Shown: one piece after another, positions 17,711 to 28,000 of the stretch
Layout: every line of letters begins with the position of its first letter
Numbering within the stretch: position 1 is the first letter of the stretch
NCBI RefSeq assembly: GCF_003984645.1
Contig: NZ_RWKI01000002.1
Span: 414,576 to 478,575 of the forward strand
Direction: 5' to 3'
DNA length: 64,000 bases
From: Variovorax sp. MHTC-1
GTDB lineage: Bacteria > Pseudomonadota > Gammaproteobacteria > Burkholderiales > Burkholderiaceae_C
Translations under genes and position numbers: made by a program
The notes under the pieces: generated by a model
The model's database searches: none
What the model saw: only the letters and a program-made list of their open reading frames with translations
Told to the model about the DNA's origin: nothing

Positions 17711-18034
17711 GAGGCAGGATCCTGAAGTGCGGCAGTCTTGGCGTGCTTTCCGCTCTGGATCTGTCGGCCGCAATGCTCCCCTGGGCGCGAACGCGACTAT
17801 CCCTCCAGCGCCGGTGCGGTGCCAATGCGCCGTTGCCGACTCTGCATGTAGGACTCGACGCAGGGGATCGGCGGCGAGGCGGAGCGCAACGGCCTGGTGC
17901 CGGCGCAGGCGCGCAAGGCCTCCTGCTGCGGGATTTCACCAAGGATTTGCGCCGGCCAGTGCGGCGCATACTGAGGGCAGACCCGAGCCGGCTCCTCCCC
18001 CCGGAGCCCCCGGGCGGCAAACAGGAGACACGCT
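17711..18034. other. Intergenic divergent region, 324 bp
   Basis: This stretch separates the outer-membrane protein gene from the oxidoreductase operon and must hold both promoters. A strong AGGAGA ends it, seven bases before a TTG start. I saw no clear palindrome, repeat or coding frame. Confidence 0.5.
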
Positions 18035-19834
18035 TTGCAGCGAACCAACATTGCCAACCCGACCTATTTCCACAAGGTCGTCGATTGCCAGTACGCCTGT
18101 CCGGCGCACACCCCGGTCCCCGAATACATCCGCATGATCGCGCAGCGCCGCTACGGCGATGCCTACATGATCAACTGGGTCTCCAACGTCTTCCCCGGCA
18201 TCCTCGGGCGCACCTGCGACCGGCCTTGCGAGCCGGCCTGCCGGCGCGGGCGCGTGGAGGAAAGCAACGCCAGCAAGCCGGAGCCGGTGGCGATCTGCCG
18301 GCTCAAGCGCGTGGCTGCCGACATGAAGGAGGACGTGCGTTCGCGCATGCCGGCGGTGGCGCCGAAGAACGGCAAGCGCGTCGCCTGCGTGGGCGCGGGG
18401 CCGGCCTCGCTCACCGTCGCGCGCGACCTGGCGCCGCTGGGCTATGAAGTGACGGTGTTCGACAGCGACATGCAGGCCGGCGGTTTCATGCGCACGCAGA
18501 TCCCGCACTTCCGCCTGCCCGAGTCGGTGATCGACGAAGAGACGGGCTACATCCTCGACCTTGGCGTGGCATTCCGCGGCGGCGAGCCCATCGATTCGAT
18601 GAAGGCCCTGCTGGCGCAGGGATGGGACGCCATCTTCGTCGGCTGCGGCGCGCCGCGCGGGCGCGACCTCGATCTTCCCGGGCGCCGGGAAGCGGCGGCC
18701 GCCATCCACATCGGCATCGACTGGCTGAACTCCGTCTCCTTCGGCCACGTCACGAGCATCGGCCAGCGCGTGATCGTGCTGGGCGGCGGCAACACGGCGA
18801 TGGATTGCTGCCGCTCGGCCCGCCGCCTCGGCGGCACCGACGTGAAGGTCGTCGTGCGCAGCGGCTTCGAGGAAATGAAGGCCTCGCCCTGGGAAAAGGA
18901 GGATGCCCAGCACGAAGGCATCCCGATCATCAATTTCCATGTGCCCAAGGCCTTCGTGCACGACGACGGCAAGCTGCTGGGCATGCGCTTCGAGATCGTC
19001 CGCGCGGAGTACGACGGCCAGGGCCGCCGCACGCTGGTGCCCAGCGGCGAGCCGGATGCCTTCTTCGAATGCGACGAAGTGCTGGTGGCGGTGGGGCAGG
19101 AGAACGCCTTCCCCTGGATCGAGCGCGATTGCGGCATCGACTTCGACAAGGGGGGATTGCCTGTGCTGGACGAAAACACCTTCCAGTCCACCGTGCCGCA
19201 GGTGTTCTTCGGCGGCGATGCGGCCTTCGGCCCCAAGAACATCATCTGGGCCGTGGCCCACGGGCACGAGGCCGCGGTGTCGATCGACCGGCTGCTGCAC
19301 GGCCAGCCGGTCGGCGTGCGCCCGCCGCCCATGACCAACCTGGTGTCGCAGAAGATGGGCATCCACGAGTGGAGCTACGACAACGACACCTCGAACGACC
19401 TGCGCTACAAGGTTCCCTGGGCCAAGGCCGAGAAGGCGCTGGCCAGCATCCGGGTGGAGGTGGAGCTGGGCTTCGATGCCGCCACCGCCTTCAAGGAGGC
19501 CGAGCGCTGCCTCAACTGCGACGTGCAGACCGTGTTCACCGAGGCCGCGTGCATCGAATGCGATGCCTGCGTGGACATCTGCCCGATGGACTGCATCAGC
19601 TTCACCGCCAACGGCGAGGAGAGCGAACTGCGGGCCCGGCTGAAGGCGCCGGCGCTCAACCTGTCGCAGGACCTGTACGTCTCCGGCGGGCTCAAGACAG
19701 GCAGGGTGATGGTCAAGGACGAAGACGTCTGCCTGCACTGCGGGCTGTGCGCCGAGCGCTGCCCGACGGGCGCCTGGGACATGCAGAAGTTCCTGCTGAA
19801 GATGACGCCCGCAGGGCAGGAGGTGGCAGCATGA
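18035..19834 (+). CDS. GltD-like FAD/Fe-S oxidoreductase, partner of a 2-oxoacid oxidoreductase
   Basis: The 599-residue protein has an N-terminal cysteine cluster (CQYACPAHTPV, CDRPCEPACRRG) as in the glutamate synthase small subunit. Two dinucleotide sites follow (VACVGAGPASLTVARDL for FAD, VIVLGGGNTAMD for NAD(P)H). The C-terminus holds a two-[4Fe-4S] ferredoxin domain (CIECDACVDICPMDC and CLHCGLCAERCPTGAW). The natural inference is that it passes electrons between NAD(P)(H) and the 2-oxoacid oxidoreductase encoded next. It starts with TTG, supported by AGGAGA at normal spacing. It heads a four-gene operon. Confidence 0.85.
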   Translation: MQRTNIANPTYFHKVVDCQYACPAHTPVPEYIRMIAQRRYGDAYMINWVSNVFPGILGRTCDRPCEPACRRGRVEESNASKPEPVAICRLKRVAADMKEDVRSRMPAVAPKNGKRVACVGAGPASLTVARDLAPLGYEVTVFDSDMQAGGFMRTQIPHFRLPESVIDEETGYILDLGVAFRGGEPIDSMKALLAQGWDAIFVGCGAPRGRDLDLPGRREAAAAIHIGIDWLNSVSFGHVTSIGQRVIVLGGGNTAMDCCRSARRLGGTDVKVVVRSGFEEMKASPWEKEDAQHEGIPIINFHVPKAFVHDDGKLLGMRFEIVRAEYDGQGRRTLVPSGEPDAFFECDEVLVAVGQENAFPWIERDCGIDFDKGGLPVLDENTFQSTVPQVFFGGDAAFGPKNIIWAVAHGHEAAVSIDRLLHGQPVGVRPPPMTNLVSQKMGIHEWSYDNDTSNDLRYKVPWAKAEKALASIRVEVELGFDAATAFKEAERCLNCDVQTVFTEAACIECDACVDICPMDCISFTANGEESELRARLKAPALNLSQDLYVSGGLKTGRVMVKDEDVCLHCGLCAERCPTGAWDMQKFLLKMTPAGQEVAA

Positions 19835-19892
19835 AACGCCGGGCCGCTCCCAAGTCGAACAGCACCGCAGCGCATTGCGCGGAGGGCAACCC

Positions 19893-21767
19893 ATGAGCGC
19901 CATTCCCGCAGCACGGCCGCCCGAAGGCGGGAAAGCCCCGTCGAGCGCCATCCCGCAGATCGAAGCCGTCAACGATTTCGTCATCAAGTTCGCCAACGTC
20001 AACGGCTCGGGCTCGGCCTCGGCCAACGAGCTGTTCGCCAAGGCCATCCTGCGCATGGGCGTGCCGGTGAGCCCGCGCAACATCTTCCCGAGCAACATCC
20101 AGGGCCTGCCGACCTGGTACGAGGTGCGCGTGAGCGAGCGGGGCCATATGGGGCGGCGCGGCGGCACCGACATGATGGTGGCGATGAACCCGCAGACCTG
20201 GGATGCCGACGTGGCCGAACTGGAGCCCGGCGGCTACCTGTTCTACGACAGCACGCGGCCGCTGCCGCCGTCGAAGTTCCGCGACGACATCCGCGTGATC
20301 GGCATGCCGCTGACCGAGATCTGCAACGCCGTCTACCACGACCCGCGCCAGCGCCAGCTGTTCAAGAACATCGTCTACGTGGGAGCCCTGGCCATCCTGC
20401 TGGGCATCGAGCCCGAAGTGGTCGAGAAGCTGTTCGGCGAGCAGTACAAGGGCAAAGAAAAGCTGCTGGCCTCCAATGTCCAGGCGCTGCACCTGGGCTG
20501 CGACTTCGCGCGGGAGCACCTGCGCGGCCAGCCCCTCGGGCTGCAGGTGCGGCGCGCCGACCGGGTGGGCAACCGGATCTTCGTGGACGGCAACAGCGCC
20601 GCGGCCCTGGGCTGCGTGTATGGCGGCGCCACGGTCGCGGCCTGGTATCCGATCACGCCTTCGTCTTCGGTGGCCGAGGCCTTCCAGCGGTACTGCATGA
20701 AGTTCCGCGTCGATCCGGCCAACGGCCAGAACCGCTTTGCCATCGTGCAGGCGGAAGACGAGCTGGCCTCGATCGGCATGGTGGTCGGTGCCGGCTGGAA
20801 CGGCGCGCGCGCCTTCACCGCAACTTCGGGGCCGGGCATTTCCCTGATGGCGGAGTTCATCGGCCTGGCCTACTTCGCCGAGATTCCGGTCACCCTCATC
20901 AACGTGCAGCGCGGCGGGCCTTCCACCGGCATGCCCACGCGCACCCAGCAGGCCGACATCCTGTCCTGCGCCTACGCCTCGCACGGCGACACCAAGCACG
21001 TGCTGCTGTTTCCCGAGGATCCGCACGAGTGCTTCGAGCACGCGGCGGCGGCGCTGGACTTGGCCGACCGGCTGCAGACACCGGTGTTCCTCATGACGGA
21101 CCTGGACATCGGCATGAACCAGCGCCTGTGCGCGCCCTTCGAGTGGGACGACAGCCGCGCCTACGACCGCGGCAAGGTCATGAGCGCCGAAGAGCTGGAG
21201 GCGGGCCGCGACTTCGGCCGCTACAAGGACGTGGACGGCGACGGCATCCCCTGGCGCACGCTGCCGGGCACGCACCCGACCAAGGGCAGCTTTTTCACCC
21301 GCGGCACGACGCGCGACGCCTACGCACGGTATTCCGAGCGCGGCCCCGACTACATCTACAACATGGAGCGGCTGCTGAAGAAGTTCGCGACCGCGGCCAC
21401 GATGGTGCCGCAGCCGGTGCTGCGGCTGGCCGCCGAGAAGACGGATCTGGGCGTGATCTATTTCGGCTCGACCAGCCCGGCCATGCAGGAGGCGCTGGAG
21501 GCGCTGGACGAACGCGGCATCCGCCTGGACGCGCTGCGGCTGCGCGCCTTTCCATTCCCCGACCGCGTGGCGCAGTTCCTCGCGCGCCATGCGAAGGTGT
21601 TCGTGGTCGAGCAGAACCGCGACGGCCAGATGCGCAGCCTGCTGGTCAACGAGCTCGGCATCGATCCCGCCCGGCTGGTCCCCGTGCTGCATTTCGACGG
21701 CACACCCATCACTGCGCGTTTCGTGGTCCAGGCGATCGGCGCCCATCTCGCCAAGGAGCCCGCATGA
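19893..21767 (+). CDS. 2-oxoacid:acceptor oxidoreductase, fused gamma-alpha subunit
   Basis: The 624-residue protein starts with a gamma domain (GSGSASANELFAKAILRMG, residues about 30-200) followed by the alpha domain (WYPITPSSSVAEAFQRY, EDELASIGMVVGAGWNGARA, TSGPGISLMAEFIGLAYFAE). This gamma-alpha fusion is typical of KorA-type enzymes that oxidise 2-oxoacids to acyl-CoA with ferredoxin. The substrate, such as 2-oxoglutarate or a branched 2-oxoacid, is not fixed by these motifs. GGAGGG precedes the ATG at 19893. Its stop overlaps the beta gene start. Confidence 0.88.
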   Translation: MSAIPAARPPEGGKAPSSAIPQIEAVNDFVIKFANVNGSGSASANELFAKAILRMGVPVSPRNIFPSNIQGLPTWYEVRVSERGHMGRRGGTDMMVAMNPQTWDADVAELEPGGYLFYDSTRPLPPSKFRDDIRVIGMPLTEICNAVYHDPRQRQLFKNIVYVGALAILLGIEPEVVEKLFGEQYKGKEKLLASNVQALHLGCDFAREHLRGQPLGLQVRRADRVGNRIFVDGNSAAALGCVYGGATVAAWYPITPSSSVAEAFQRYCMKFRVDPANGQNRFAIVQAEDELASIGMVVGAGWNGARAFTATSGPGISLMAEFIGLAYFAEIPVTLINVQRGGPSTGMPTRTQQADILSCAYASHGDTKHVLLFPEDPHECFEHAAAALDLADRLQTPVFLMTDLDIGMNQRLCAPFEWDDSRAYDRGKVMSAEELEAGRDFGRYKDVDGDGIPWRTLPGTHPTKGSFFTRGTTRDAYARYSERGPDYIYNMERLLKKFATAATMVPQPVLRLAAEKTDLGVIYFGSTSPAMQEALEALDERGIRLDALRLRAFPFPDRVAQFLARHAKVFVVEQNRDGQMRSLLVNELGIDPARLVPVLHFDGTPITARFVVQAIGAHLAKEPA

Positions 21768-22819
21768 CCTACATCGCCAAGCCCAAGCTGCACCACCCGA
21801 CGCTGGCCACCAACAAGGTCGGCTACACGCGGCGCGACTACGAGGGCAAGATCTCCACGCTGTGCGCCGGCTGCGGCCACGACTCGATTTCCGCCGCCAT
21901 CATCGAGGCCTGCTGGGAGCTGGACATCGAGCCGCATCGGGTGGCGAAGCTCTCGGGCATCGGCTGCAGCTCCAAGACGCCCGACTACTTTCTGGGCGCC
22001 TCGCACGGCTTCAACACGGTGCACGGCCGCATGCCCAGCGTGCTGACCGGCGCCAACCTGGCCAACCGCGACCTGCTCTACCTGGGCGTTTCGGGGGACG
22101 GCGATTCGGCCTCCATCGGCCTGGGCCAGTTCGCCCATGCCATGCGGCGCGGCGTGCGGATGGCCTACATCGTGGAGAACAACGGGGTTTACGGCCTGAC
22201 CAAGGGCCAGTTCTCGGCCACGGCCGACCAGGGCTCCAAGAGCAAGAAGGGCGTCATCAACAGCGACAGCCCGGTGGACCTGGTGGCCATGGCGCTGCAG
22301 CTCGGCGCCAGCTACGTGGGGCGTGGCTTCTCGGGCAACAAGGCGCAGCTGGTGCCGCTGATCAAGGGCGCGATCAGCCACGGCGGCGCCGCCTTCATCG
22401 ATGTAGTCAGCCCCTGTGTCGCCTTCAACAACCACCCCGGCAGCACCAAGAGCTACGACTACGTGCGCGAACACAACGAGGCGGTGAGCCGCATCGACTT
22501 CATCAGCGGGCGGGAGGAGATCACCGTCGACATGGCGCCGGGCGAAGTGATGGACGTGCGCCAGCACGACGGCACGCTGCTGCGGCTGCGCAGCCTGCAT
22601 CCCGACTACAACCCCGGCGACCGCTACGCCGCCATGGCCTACATGCAGCGGCACCAGGAAATGGGCGAGGTGGTGACGGGCCTGCTCTACGTCGACCCGC
22701 TGGCCACCGATCTGCACACGGCGCTCAACACCAGCGGGCGGCCGCTCAACACGCTGGGGCCCGCCGAGCTGTGCCCCGGCGCCGGTGCGCTGGAGCGGCT
22801 CAACGCCGCCTTGCGTTAA
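21764..22819 (+). CDS. 2-oxoacid:acceptor oxidoreductase, thiamine-diphosphate beta subunit
   Basis: The 351-residue protein has the TPP motif GDGDSASIGLGQFAHA (GDGD at 111-114) with the paired asparagines ENNGVYGL at 139-140. Cysteines 34, 37, 68 and 218 can bind the [4Fe-4S] cluster (STLCAGCGHDS, GIGCSS, SPCVAFNN). It pairs with the fused gamma-alpha subunit to form the catalytic enzyme. Four-base overlap with the upstream gene implies translational coupling. Confidence 0.9.
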   Translation: MTYIAKPKLHHPTLATNKVGYTRRDYEGKISTLCAGCGHDSISAAIIEACWELDIEPHRVAKLSGIGCSSKTPDYFLGASHGFNTVHGRMPSVLTGANLANRDLLYLGVSGDGDSASIGLGQFAHAMRRGVRMAYIVENNGVYGLTKGQFSATADQGSKSKKGVINSDSPVDLVAMALQLGASYVGRGFSGNKAQLVPLIKGAISHGGAAFIDVVSPCVAFNNHPGSTKSYDYVREHNEAVSRIDFISGREEITVDMAPGEVMDVRQHDGTLLRLRSLHPDYNPGDRYAAMAYMQRHQEMGEVVTGLLYVDPLATDLHTALNTSGRPLNTLGPAELCPGAGALERLNAALR

Positions 22820-22865
22820 ACCAAGGTCCGTCGCAACATCACGCGTTCCGAAAGGAGGGTGCCCC

Positions 22866-23303
22866 ATGGACGAACGTACCGTTTTCCAGTCCATCTCGCG
22901 CAAGCACGTGACCTGCCTGGGCCCCCAAGCCAGCGTGCGCGAAGCTGCGGGCGTGATGACGCATGCCAACTGCGGCAGCGTGCTCATCATCGAGCCGCCG
23001 GAGACCCTGCTGGGCATCCTGACCGAGCGCGACCTGATGACGCGGGTGCTGGCCCGTGGGCTCGATCCCGAGCGCACCACGGCGCGCGAAGTGATGACGC
23101 CCAACCCGATCTGCATACCGCCGGAAACGCTGGTGTCCGACGCCGTCGTGCTGATGATCGAGCGAGGTTTCCGCCACCTGCCGCTGGTGGCGGGCACGAA
23201 GATCCTCGGCGTGTTCTCGGTACGCGATGCGCTGCCGCGGGAGATCGGCGCAGCGCTGAGCCAGGCCGAATTCAACGAGCAGGTGAACGACGTTCTGGGC
23301 TAG
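22866..23303 (+). CDS. CBS-domain protein
   Basis: The 145-residue protein is two CBS motifs in tandem (SVREAAGVMTHANCGSVLII and LVSDAVVLMIERGFRHLPLV), each followed by a GILTERDL or GVFSVRDA turn. CBS pairs bind adenosyl nucleotides and report energy state. It follows the oxidoreductase genes by 46 bp with a strong AAAGGAGGG site, so it may regulate that enzyme by sensing ATP/AMP or NAD. That role is inferred. Confidence 0.85.
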   Translation: MDERTVFQSISRKHVTCLGPQASVREAAGVMTHANCGSVLIIEPPETLLGILTERDLMTRVLARGLDPERTTAREVMTPNPICIPPETLVSDAVVLMIERGFRHLPLVAGTKILGVFSVRDALPREIGAALSQAEFNEQVNDVLG

Positions 23304-23320
23304 GGACGCCCCAGGCAGGC

Positions 23321-24505
23321 TCACCAAGCCGCCGCGCCGCCCAGCAGGGCGCGCCGCGCGAGCAGGAAGGTCGCCGCATTCCAGCTCTGGCCGGCCATTC
23401 CCATCGGCGCCAGCGTCCGGCCGTGGAACCACTCGGTGAAGCGCCAGTCGCCGAGCTCGTTCACACGCGCCAGCCGCGCGAGCTCGGGCCAGGCCAGTGC
23501 GTGCAGGCCCAGCCGGGCGAGCGCCATCACCCAGAAGCCGCCGACGAAGGGCCAGAGGCCGCCGTTGTGGTACTGGTGCACGACGTTCTGCTGATGGCGC
23601 GCCATGTACGGCCGCCACAGTGCATGCTGGCGCGTCAGCGGATGCAGCACCACGCGCACCGGGTACGGCTCGCAAGCACGCGCCGCGCCGATGGTCTTGA
23701 CGATGCGGCGCGCCATGGAGGAATCGGCCAGCCCGCTCTGGATCGCCAGCACGTTGCCGAACACATCCCCCTCGTTGCCGACGAAGGAGAGATTGACGAA
23801 GCTGAGGTAGAGGCCCGGATCGTCTCGGCCGCGCCGCGCATAGTGGCGCAGCAGCCGGGCGCGATGGTATTCGGGCAGGTCGCGCTGGAACGGATTGAAC
23901 AGGTGGTTGAAGTGGTACTGCGTCGCCTCGGCCTGGTCCAGCGCAAAGCGGCGCTTGACGTCGTACCAGAGCGCGTTGCTGTACAGAACGTAACCCGAGC
24001 GCGGCATGATGTCGGCCCAGTCGCTGGCCTCGTTCTGCTGCAGCAGCCGAAAGTGCTGGTGCTCCTGCGCCAGCAGCCAGGCGAGCGCGCGCTCCACCTC
24101 GCGGCGCCAGTGCGACAGGCCGACGCGGCCATGGCGGCGCACATGGTCCACCGCGATCAGCCACCACAAGGTGGCGTCGATGCAGCCCAGGTACCAGAAG
24201 TCGGCATCGCGGCCTTCCGGGTCGACGTACTTGGGGATCTGTCCGTTGCCCGCCTGCTGCGCCGCGAGCGCGTCGAGGCTGGCCACCGCGCCCTGCTCCA
24301 GCGCGGGCACGCCGCTGCCGCACATCGCCATCACGCAGATCGCGGCGTCGCGTCCGAAGATGCGCGTGTAGCGCCGCGCCTCGGCCGCTTCGGTACGGCT
24401 GGCCGCCAGGATGCCGTGCGGCGTCAGGTTGCGTTGCAGGAGTTCGAGCGAGGCCTGGGAGCATGCGTCGATCAGCGCGAGCGTGGGGGCGTCAAGGTTC
24501 TTCAT
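23321..24505 (-). CDS. Glycoside hydrolase with (alpha/alpha)6 barrel, glycogen-debranching or invertase-like
   Basis: The 394-residue protein has features of six-hairpin glycosidases: YTRIFGRDAAICVMAM near the N-terminus (Arg-Asp of the active site), DFWYLGCIDATLWWLIAVDH, HQYHNGGLWPFVGGFWVMAL, and GMAGQSWNAATFLLARRAL at the end. This set resembles GH100 neutral invertases and amylo-1,6-glucosidase-like enzymes; I cannot choose the substrate. No signal peptide is seen, so it should be cytoplasmic. A perfect 12-bp palindrome lies 37 bp upstream of the start at 24505. Confidence 0.7.
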   Translation of the reverse strand: MKNLDAPTLALIDACSQASLELLQRNLTPHGILAASRTEAAEARRYTRIFGRDAAICVMAMCGSGVPALEQGAVASLDALAAQQAGNGQIPKYVDPEGRDADFWYLGCIDATLWWLIAVDHVRRHGRVGLSHWRREVERALAWLLAQEHQHFRLLQQNEASDWADIMPRSGYVLYSNALWYDVKRRFALDQAEATQYHFNHLFNPFQRDLPEYHRARLLRHYARRGRDDPGLYLSFVNLSFVGNEGDVFGNVLAIQSGLADSSMARRIVKTIGAARACEPYPVRVVLHPLTRQHALWRPYMARHQQNVVHQYHNGGLWPFVGGFWVMALARLGLHALAWPELARLARVNELGDWRFTEWFHGRTLAPMGMAGQSWNAATFLLARRALLGGAAAW

Positions 24506-24542
24506 GGCTGGTTTCGTGCATCGTCGGCTGGGAGTGGCGCAA

Positions 24543-24554
24543 CGAGAATTCTCG
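24543..24554. promoter_or_regulatory. 12-bp perfect palindrome upstream of the glycosidase gene
   Basis: CGAGAATTCTCG is a perfect palindrome in the 215-bp divergent region between the glycosidase and the GYD-domain gene, 37 bp before the glycosidase start. Its size and position would suit a repressor, but no local LacI-type gene is present. Confidence 0.3.
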
Positions 24555-24720
24555 CGGCACATCGGATACCCGATTGGCCTGGCGGGCGTCGGCGCCCGGC
24601 CGAGGCTCGAATACTCGGGTTCGCATGAATGACATGCCTGTCCGTCGCCCAGGAGGCAGGGCTAGACTTTCCGTGCTCGCGCACTGCGAGCGGCACGGAC
24701 GCTGGAAGGAGGTTGTGGTT

Positions 24721-25047
24721 ATGGCTCTCTACTTGACGCGCTTCAGCTACACGCCGGAAACCTGGGCTCGATTGACGAAAAAACCCGAGGACCGCCGCGA
24801 AGCGGCACGCATGTACATCGAGTCGGTCGGCGGGAAGCTGCACGGCTTCTGGTACGCCTTCGGCAGCTATGACGGCTACACCCTCTGGGAGGCGCCCGAC
24901 AACGTCTCGATGGCCGCGGTCGCGATTGCGCTGGGCGCGGGTGGTGCGCTGTCGAAGGTCGAGACCACGCCGCTGCTCACCGTCGAGGAGACCCTGGACG
25001 CCCTCGGCCGTGCGCAGGCGGTCGGCTACCGGCCGCCCGGCGCCTAG
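24721..25047 (+). CDS. GYD-domain protein
   Basis: The 108-residue protein belongs to the small GYD family: LTRFSYTPETWARL at the start, FWYAFGSYDGYTLWEAPDN with the defining Gly-Tyr-Asp, and a C-terminal TTPLLTVEETLDAL. Such proteins have a ferredoxin-like fold and unknown function. AAGGAGG stands 11 bases before the ATG. Its stop codon overlaps the stop of the convergent regulator gene in a shared CTAG. Confidence 0.85.
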   Translation: MALYLTRFSYTPETWARLTKKPEDRREAARMYIESVGGKLHGFWYAFGSYDGYTLWEAPDNVSMAAVAIALGAGGALSKVETTPLLTVEETLDALGRAQAVGYRPPGA

Positions 25048-28000
25048 GGCGCCTTCGCCTGCCCTTTCTGCAGCGCGTCGAGCAGCGCCTTCGTTTCGCG
25101 CAGGTCGCTGAACTGGAAGCCTTCGCCGAACCAGCCGTAGAGCGGCTGCAGCATCCGGCGCGCCTCGGTGTTGTTTCCCCGACGCTGCCAGAGCCCCGCC
25201 AAGTCGCGGGCCGCGCGCAATGAAAAGAGCTTGAGGCCGCGCTCCTCGGCCAGGGCGATGGCGTCCTGGTAGCGGGCCTCGGCGCCGGTGTCGTCGCCGT
25301 CGAGCTCCAGCAGCCGGCCGCCGAGCCGCAGCAGTTCGGTCTCGTAGAAGCGCTCGTCGGTCTCGCCCTGGGCGGCCTGGGCCTGCGCGATGAAGCGCTG
25401 CGCCTCGTCGGTTTGCCCGGCCCGCAGCAGCACGTCTGCCGCCTGCGCCCCGTACTGCGAAGCCTGCTGCTTTCCGCCGGCGGACAGCCAGAGCGCATAG
25501 CCCTTCCTGAGAAGAGCGATCCCGGCCTCGACATCGCCCAGCGCGACGCCGGTTCGTCCCAGGAACATCAAGCCGTTGGCAACCCGCGTCTGGATGCCGA
25601 AGCGTTCGGACAGCTCCAGCATCTGCTTCGCTTCCGAAGCCGCCTGCGCATGCTCGCCCTTGGCCAGCAGGACCCGGATCCATGCCTGCCTGGCCATGGC
25701 GATCGTCGGCGGATGGCCTCTGGCTTCGGCGATCTGCAAGGCTTGCGCCGCGAGCGCCTCGGCCTGCTCCAGATAGCCCTGCATCCCGCGCACTCTCATG
25801 CTGATGGCGCGAATCATGATCGCCGGGTCCGCCCCCGCGACGGGGTGCTCGTGCGTGAGCTGCACGCTGTCGTCGAGCACCCTGGCCTCTTCCAGGTGCG
25901 CCCACGCCTCGCCGATCTCGCCCCGCAGGTAGTGGGCGGCGCCGAGGACGATCGATACGTTGATGCGCAATCGCGGCTCCAGCGACGCCAGCTGCGCCGC
26001 ATCGATCTCGTGGATGCTTTCGATCAGCTCGCCGTTGCGTCCGGCCGAGTTCATCGTCGGCGCCGAGCCGACCCAGGCGCTCACGTAGTCCTCGACCCGT
26101 CCGAGTTCTCGCGCCAGTTCGCGTGCCTTCGCGTAGCTCTGGTAGGTGGCGCCCGAGCCGTAGCCCTCCGATACCGTCAGCGCATTGCCGAGCTTCAGCT
26201 GGAGAGCGAGCTCGAGTTCGCTGCGCGCCGGCCCGGGGTCCAGGCGCGAGACGAGTGCGATGGCGGCGTTGTAGTGAATCGTTGCTTCGCGGCTGGCGAA
26301 TCGGCGCTGCGCCAGGTCGCCGGCCGCCGTCCAGTACCGGAGGGCTTCGCTGCCGTGGCCGGCTTCCTGATGGTGCTGGGCCAGCAGCTCGGGATGCGCG
26401 GCGACGGTCTGCGGCTCGCTGCGCTCGAGCGCGTGCGCGATCTGCGCATGCCGCAGCGCGCGCTGGCTCCTCACCATGCTGTTATAGGCCGTGTCCCGGA
26501 TCAGCGCATGCTTGAACGCATAGCCCGCCTCCGCCGGCGTGCCGCGGCGAAACACCAGCTCGGCGCGAAGCAACTCGTCGAGCGCCTGTTCGAGCTGCGC
26601 GGCCGGCATCTGCAGCACCTGAGCAAGCAGCGCATGGCTGAAATCGCGTCCGATGGCGGCTGCGACCTGTGCGATTTCCTTGGCCGGCGCCAGCCGGTCG
26701 AGCCGCGCCATCAGCGAATCCTGCAGCGTCGACGGAATCGCCAGCGTCTGCAGCGGGCCGTGCAGCCGGTAGCCGGCCGGAGTGTCCTCGACCAGCGCGG
26801 AGGCCAGCACGGTCTTGGTCAGCTCCTCGACAAACAGCGGCACGCCGTCGGTCTTGCGGATGATCTCGTCGATCAGCTCGGGAGGCAGCGGCTTGCCGGC
26901 GGTGACCGTCTCGATCAGCGCCGCAGACTGCCGGTGGCTCAGCCGGTTCATCGTCAACCGGGTCGAGTTCACCGGATTGCCCCAGGACGGCTGGTATTGC
27001 GGCCGGCAGGTCAAGAGCATCAGGACGCGCGCGTCGCGCAGGCCGTCGACGGCCAGGCCGATCCATTCCTCGGTCGTCGGATCGATCCAGTGCGCGTCCT
27101 CGATCAGCATGAGCAGCGGCGCCCGCAGCGAGACACCGCCGATGACGTCGATCACCGCCTGCAAGGTCGAGGTTTTCTGTTGCTGCGGCGTCTGGCCGGC
27201 CGGGGCCGGCCGGCCTCCATCGGGCAGCATCATCAGCCTGAGCAGGCACCCCAGGGCATCGGGCGCGAGCGACACCCCGAGCTCGCCCAGATACCGTTCG
27301 AAGCGCGCGGCGCGCTGGACCGGTGAATCGGCCGGCGTCAGGTTCGCCGCGATCTCCAGGCAGCGCACCAGCGGATAGAGGGCGCTGTTGCTGTGAGAGG
27401 GCGAGCATTGCAGCACCATCGTCTCGAATGCGCCGGCGGCTGCGCGCTGCCGCAGGGCCTGGGTGATGCGCGACTTGCCGATCCCCGCTTCGCCCGAAAG
27501 CAGCACGATCTGGCCCTCGCCCTCGCACGCGGTGTTCCAGCGCTCGAGCAGCAGCGCGAGCTCGCTGTCGCGTCCGATCAGCTGGGACAGTTGCTGGGTG
27601 TGAACGGCTTCGAAGCGGCTGGCGGTGCGGCGCTCGCGCAGCACCTGCCATGCGTGCACCGGCGCTCCGAAGCCCTTGAGCTCCAGCATGCCCAGCGAGT
27701 CGAGCTCGAACTCTTCGCCGATGAGCCGCCGTGTCCGGTCTGCGATCACGATGCAGTCGGGTGCTGCGTAGGTCTGCAGCCTGGCAGCCAGGCTCGGCGT
27801 TTCGCCGCTGGCGCTCCACTCGGCCGCCGATGTGCCGGATCCGATCTGGCCGACGACGACCAGGCCCGTCGCGATGCCGATCCGGGTGTGCAAGGCATGC
27901 TGGCCAGCCGCCGAAAGCCGGCCGACTGCGGCGATCGCGTCCAGTGCCGCGTGGATCGCACGCGCCGCATCGTCCTCGTTGGCGTGCGGATAGCCGAAAT

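Noticed and set aside
19831..19896. 21-codon frame between flavoprotein and alpha-subunit genes
   Set aside because: It starts in the ATGA overlap but is short, basic and has no recognisable feature; it more likely is spacer containing the ribosome-binding site of the next gene.
17936..20173. Very long minus-strand frame opposite the flavoprotein gene
   Set aside because: It is a shadow of GC-rich codon structure in the plus-strand gene; the translation is a biased run of histidine, arginine and alanine, with no motif.
19713..21746. 677-codon minus-strand frame opposite the 2-oxoacid oxidoreductase gene
   Set aside because: Same cause: the plus strand carries clear domains, and the minus frame has no family features.
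25413..27326. Long plus-strand frame opposite the cyclase-ATPase gene
   Set aside because: It has no start context or domain, and the minus-strand protein is fully consistent across the region.
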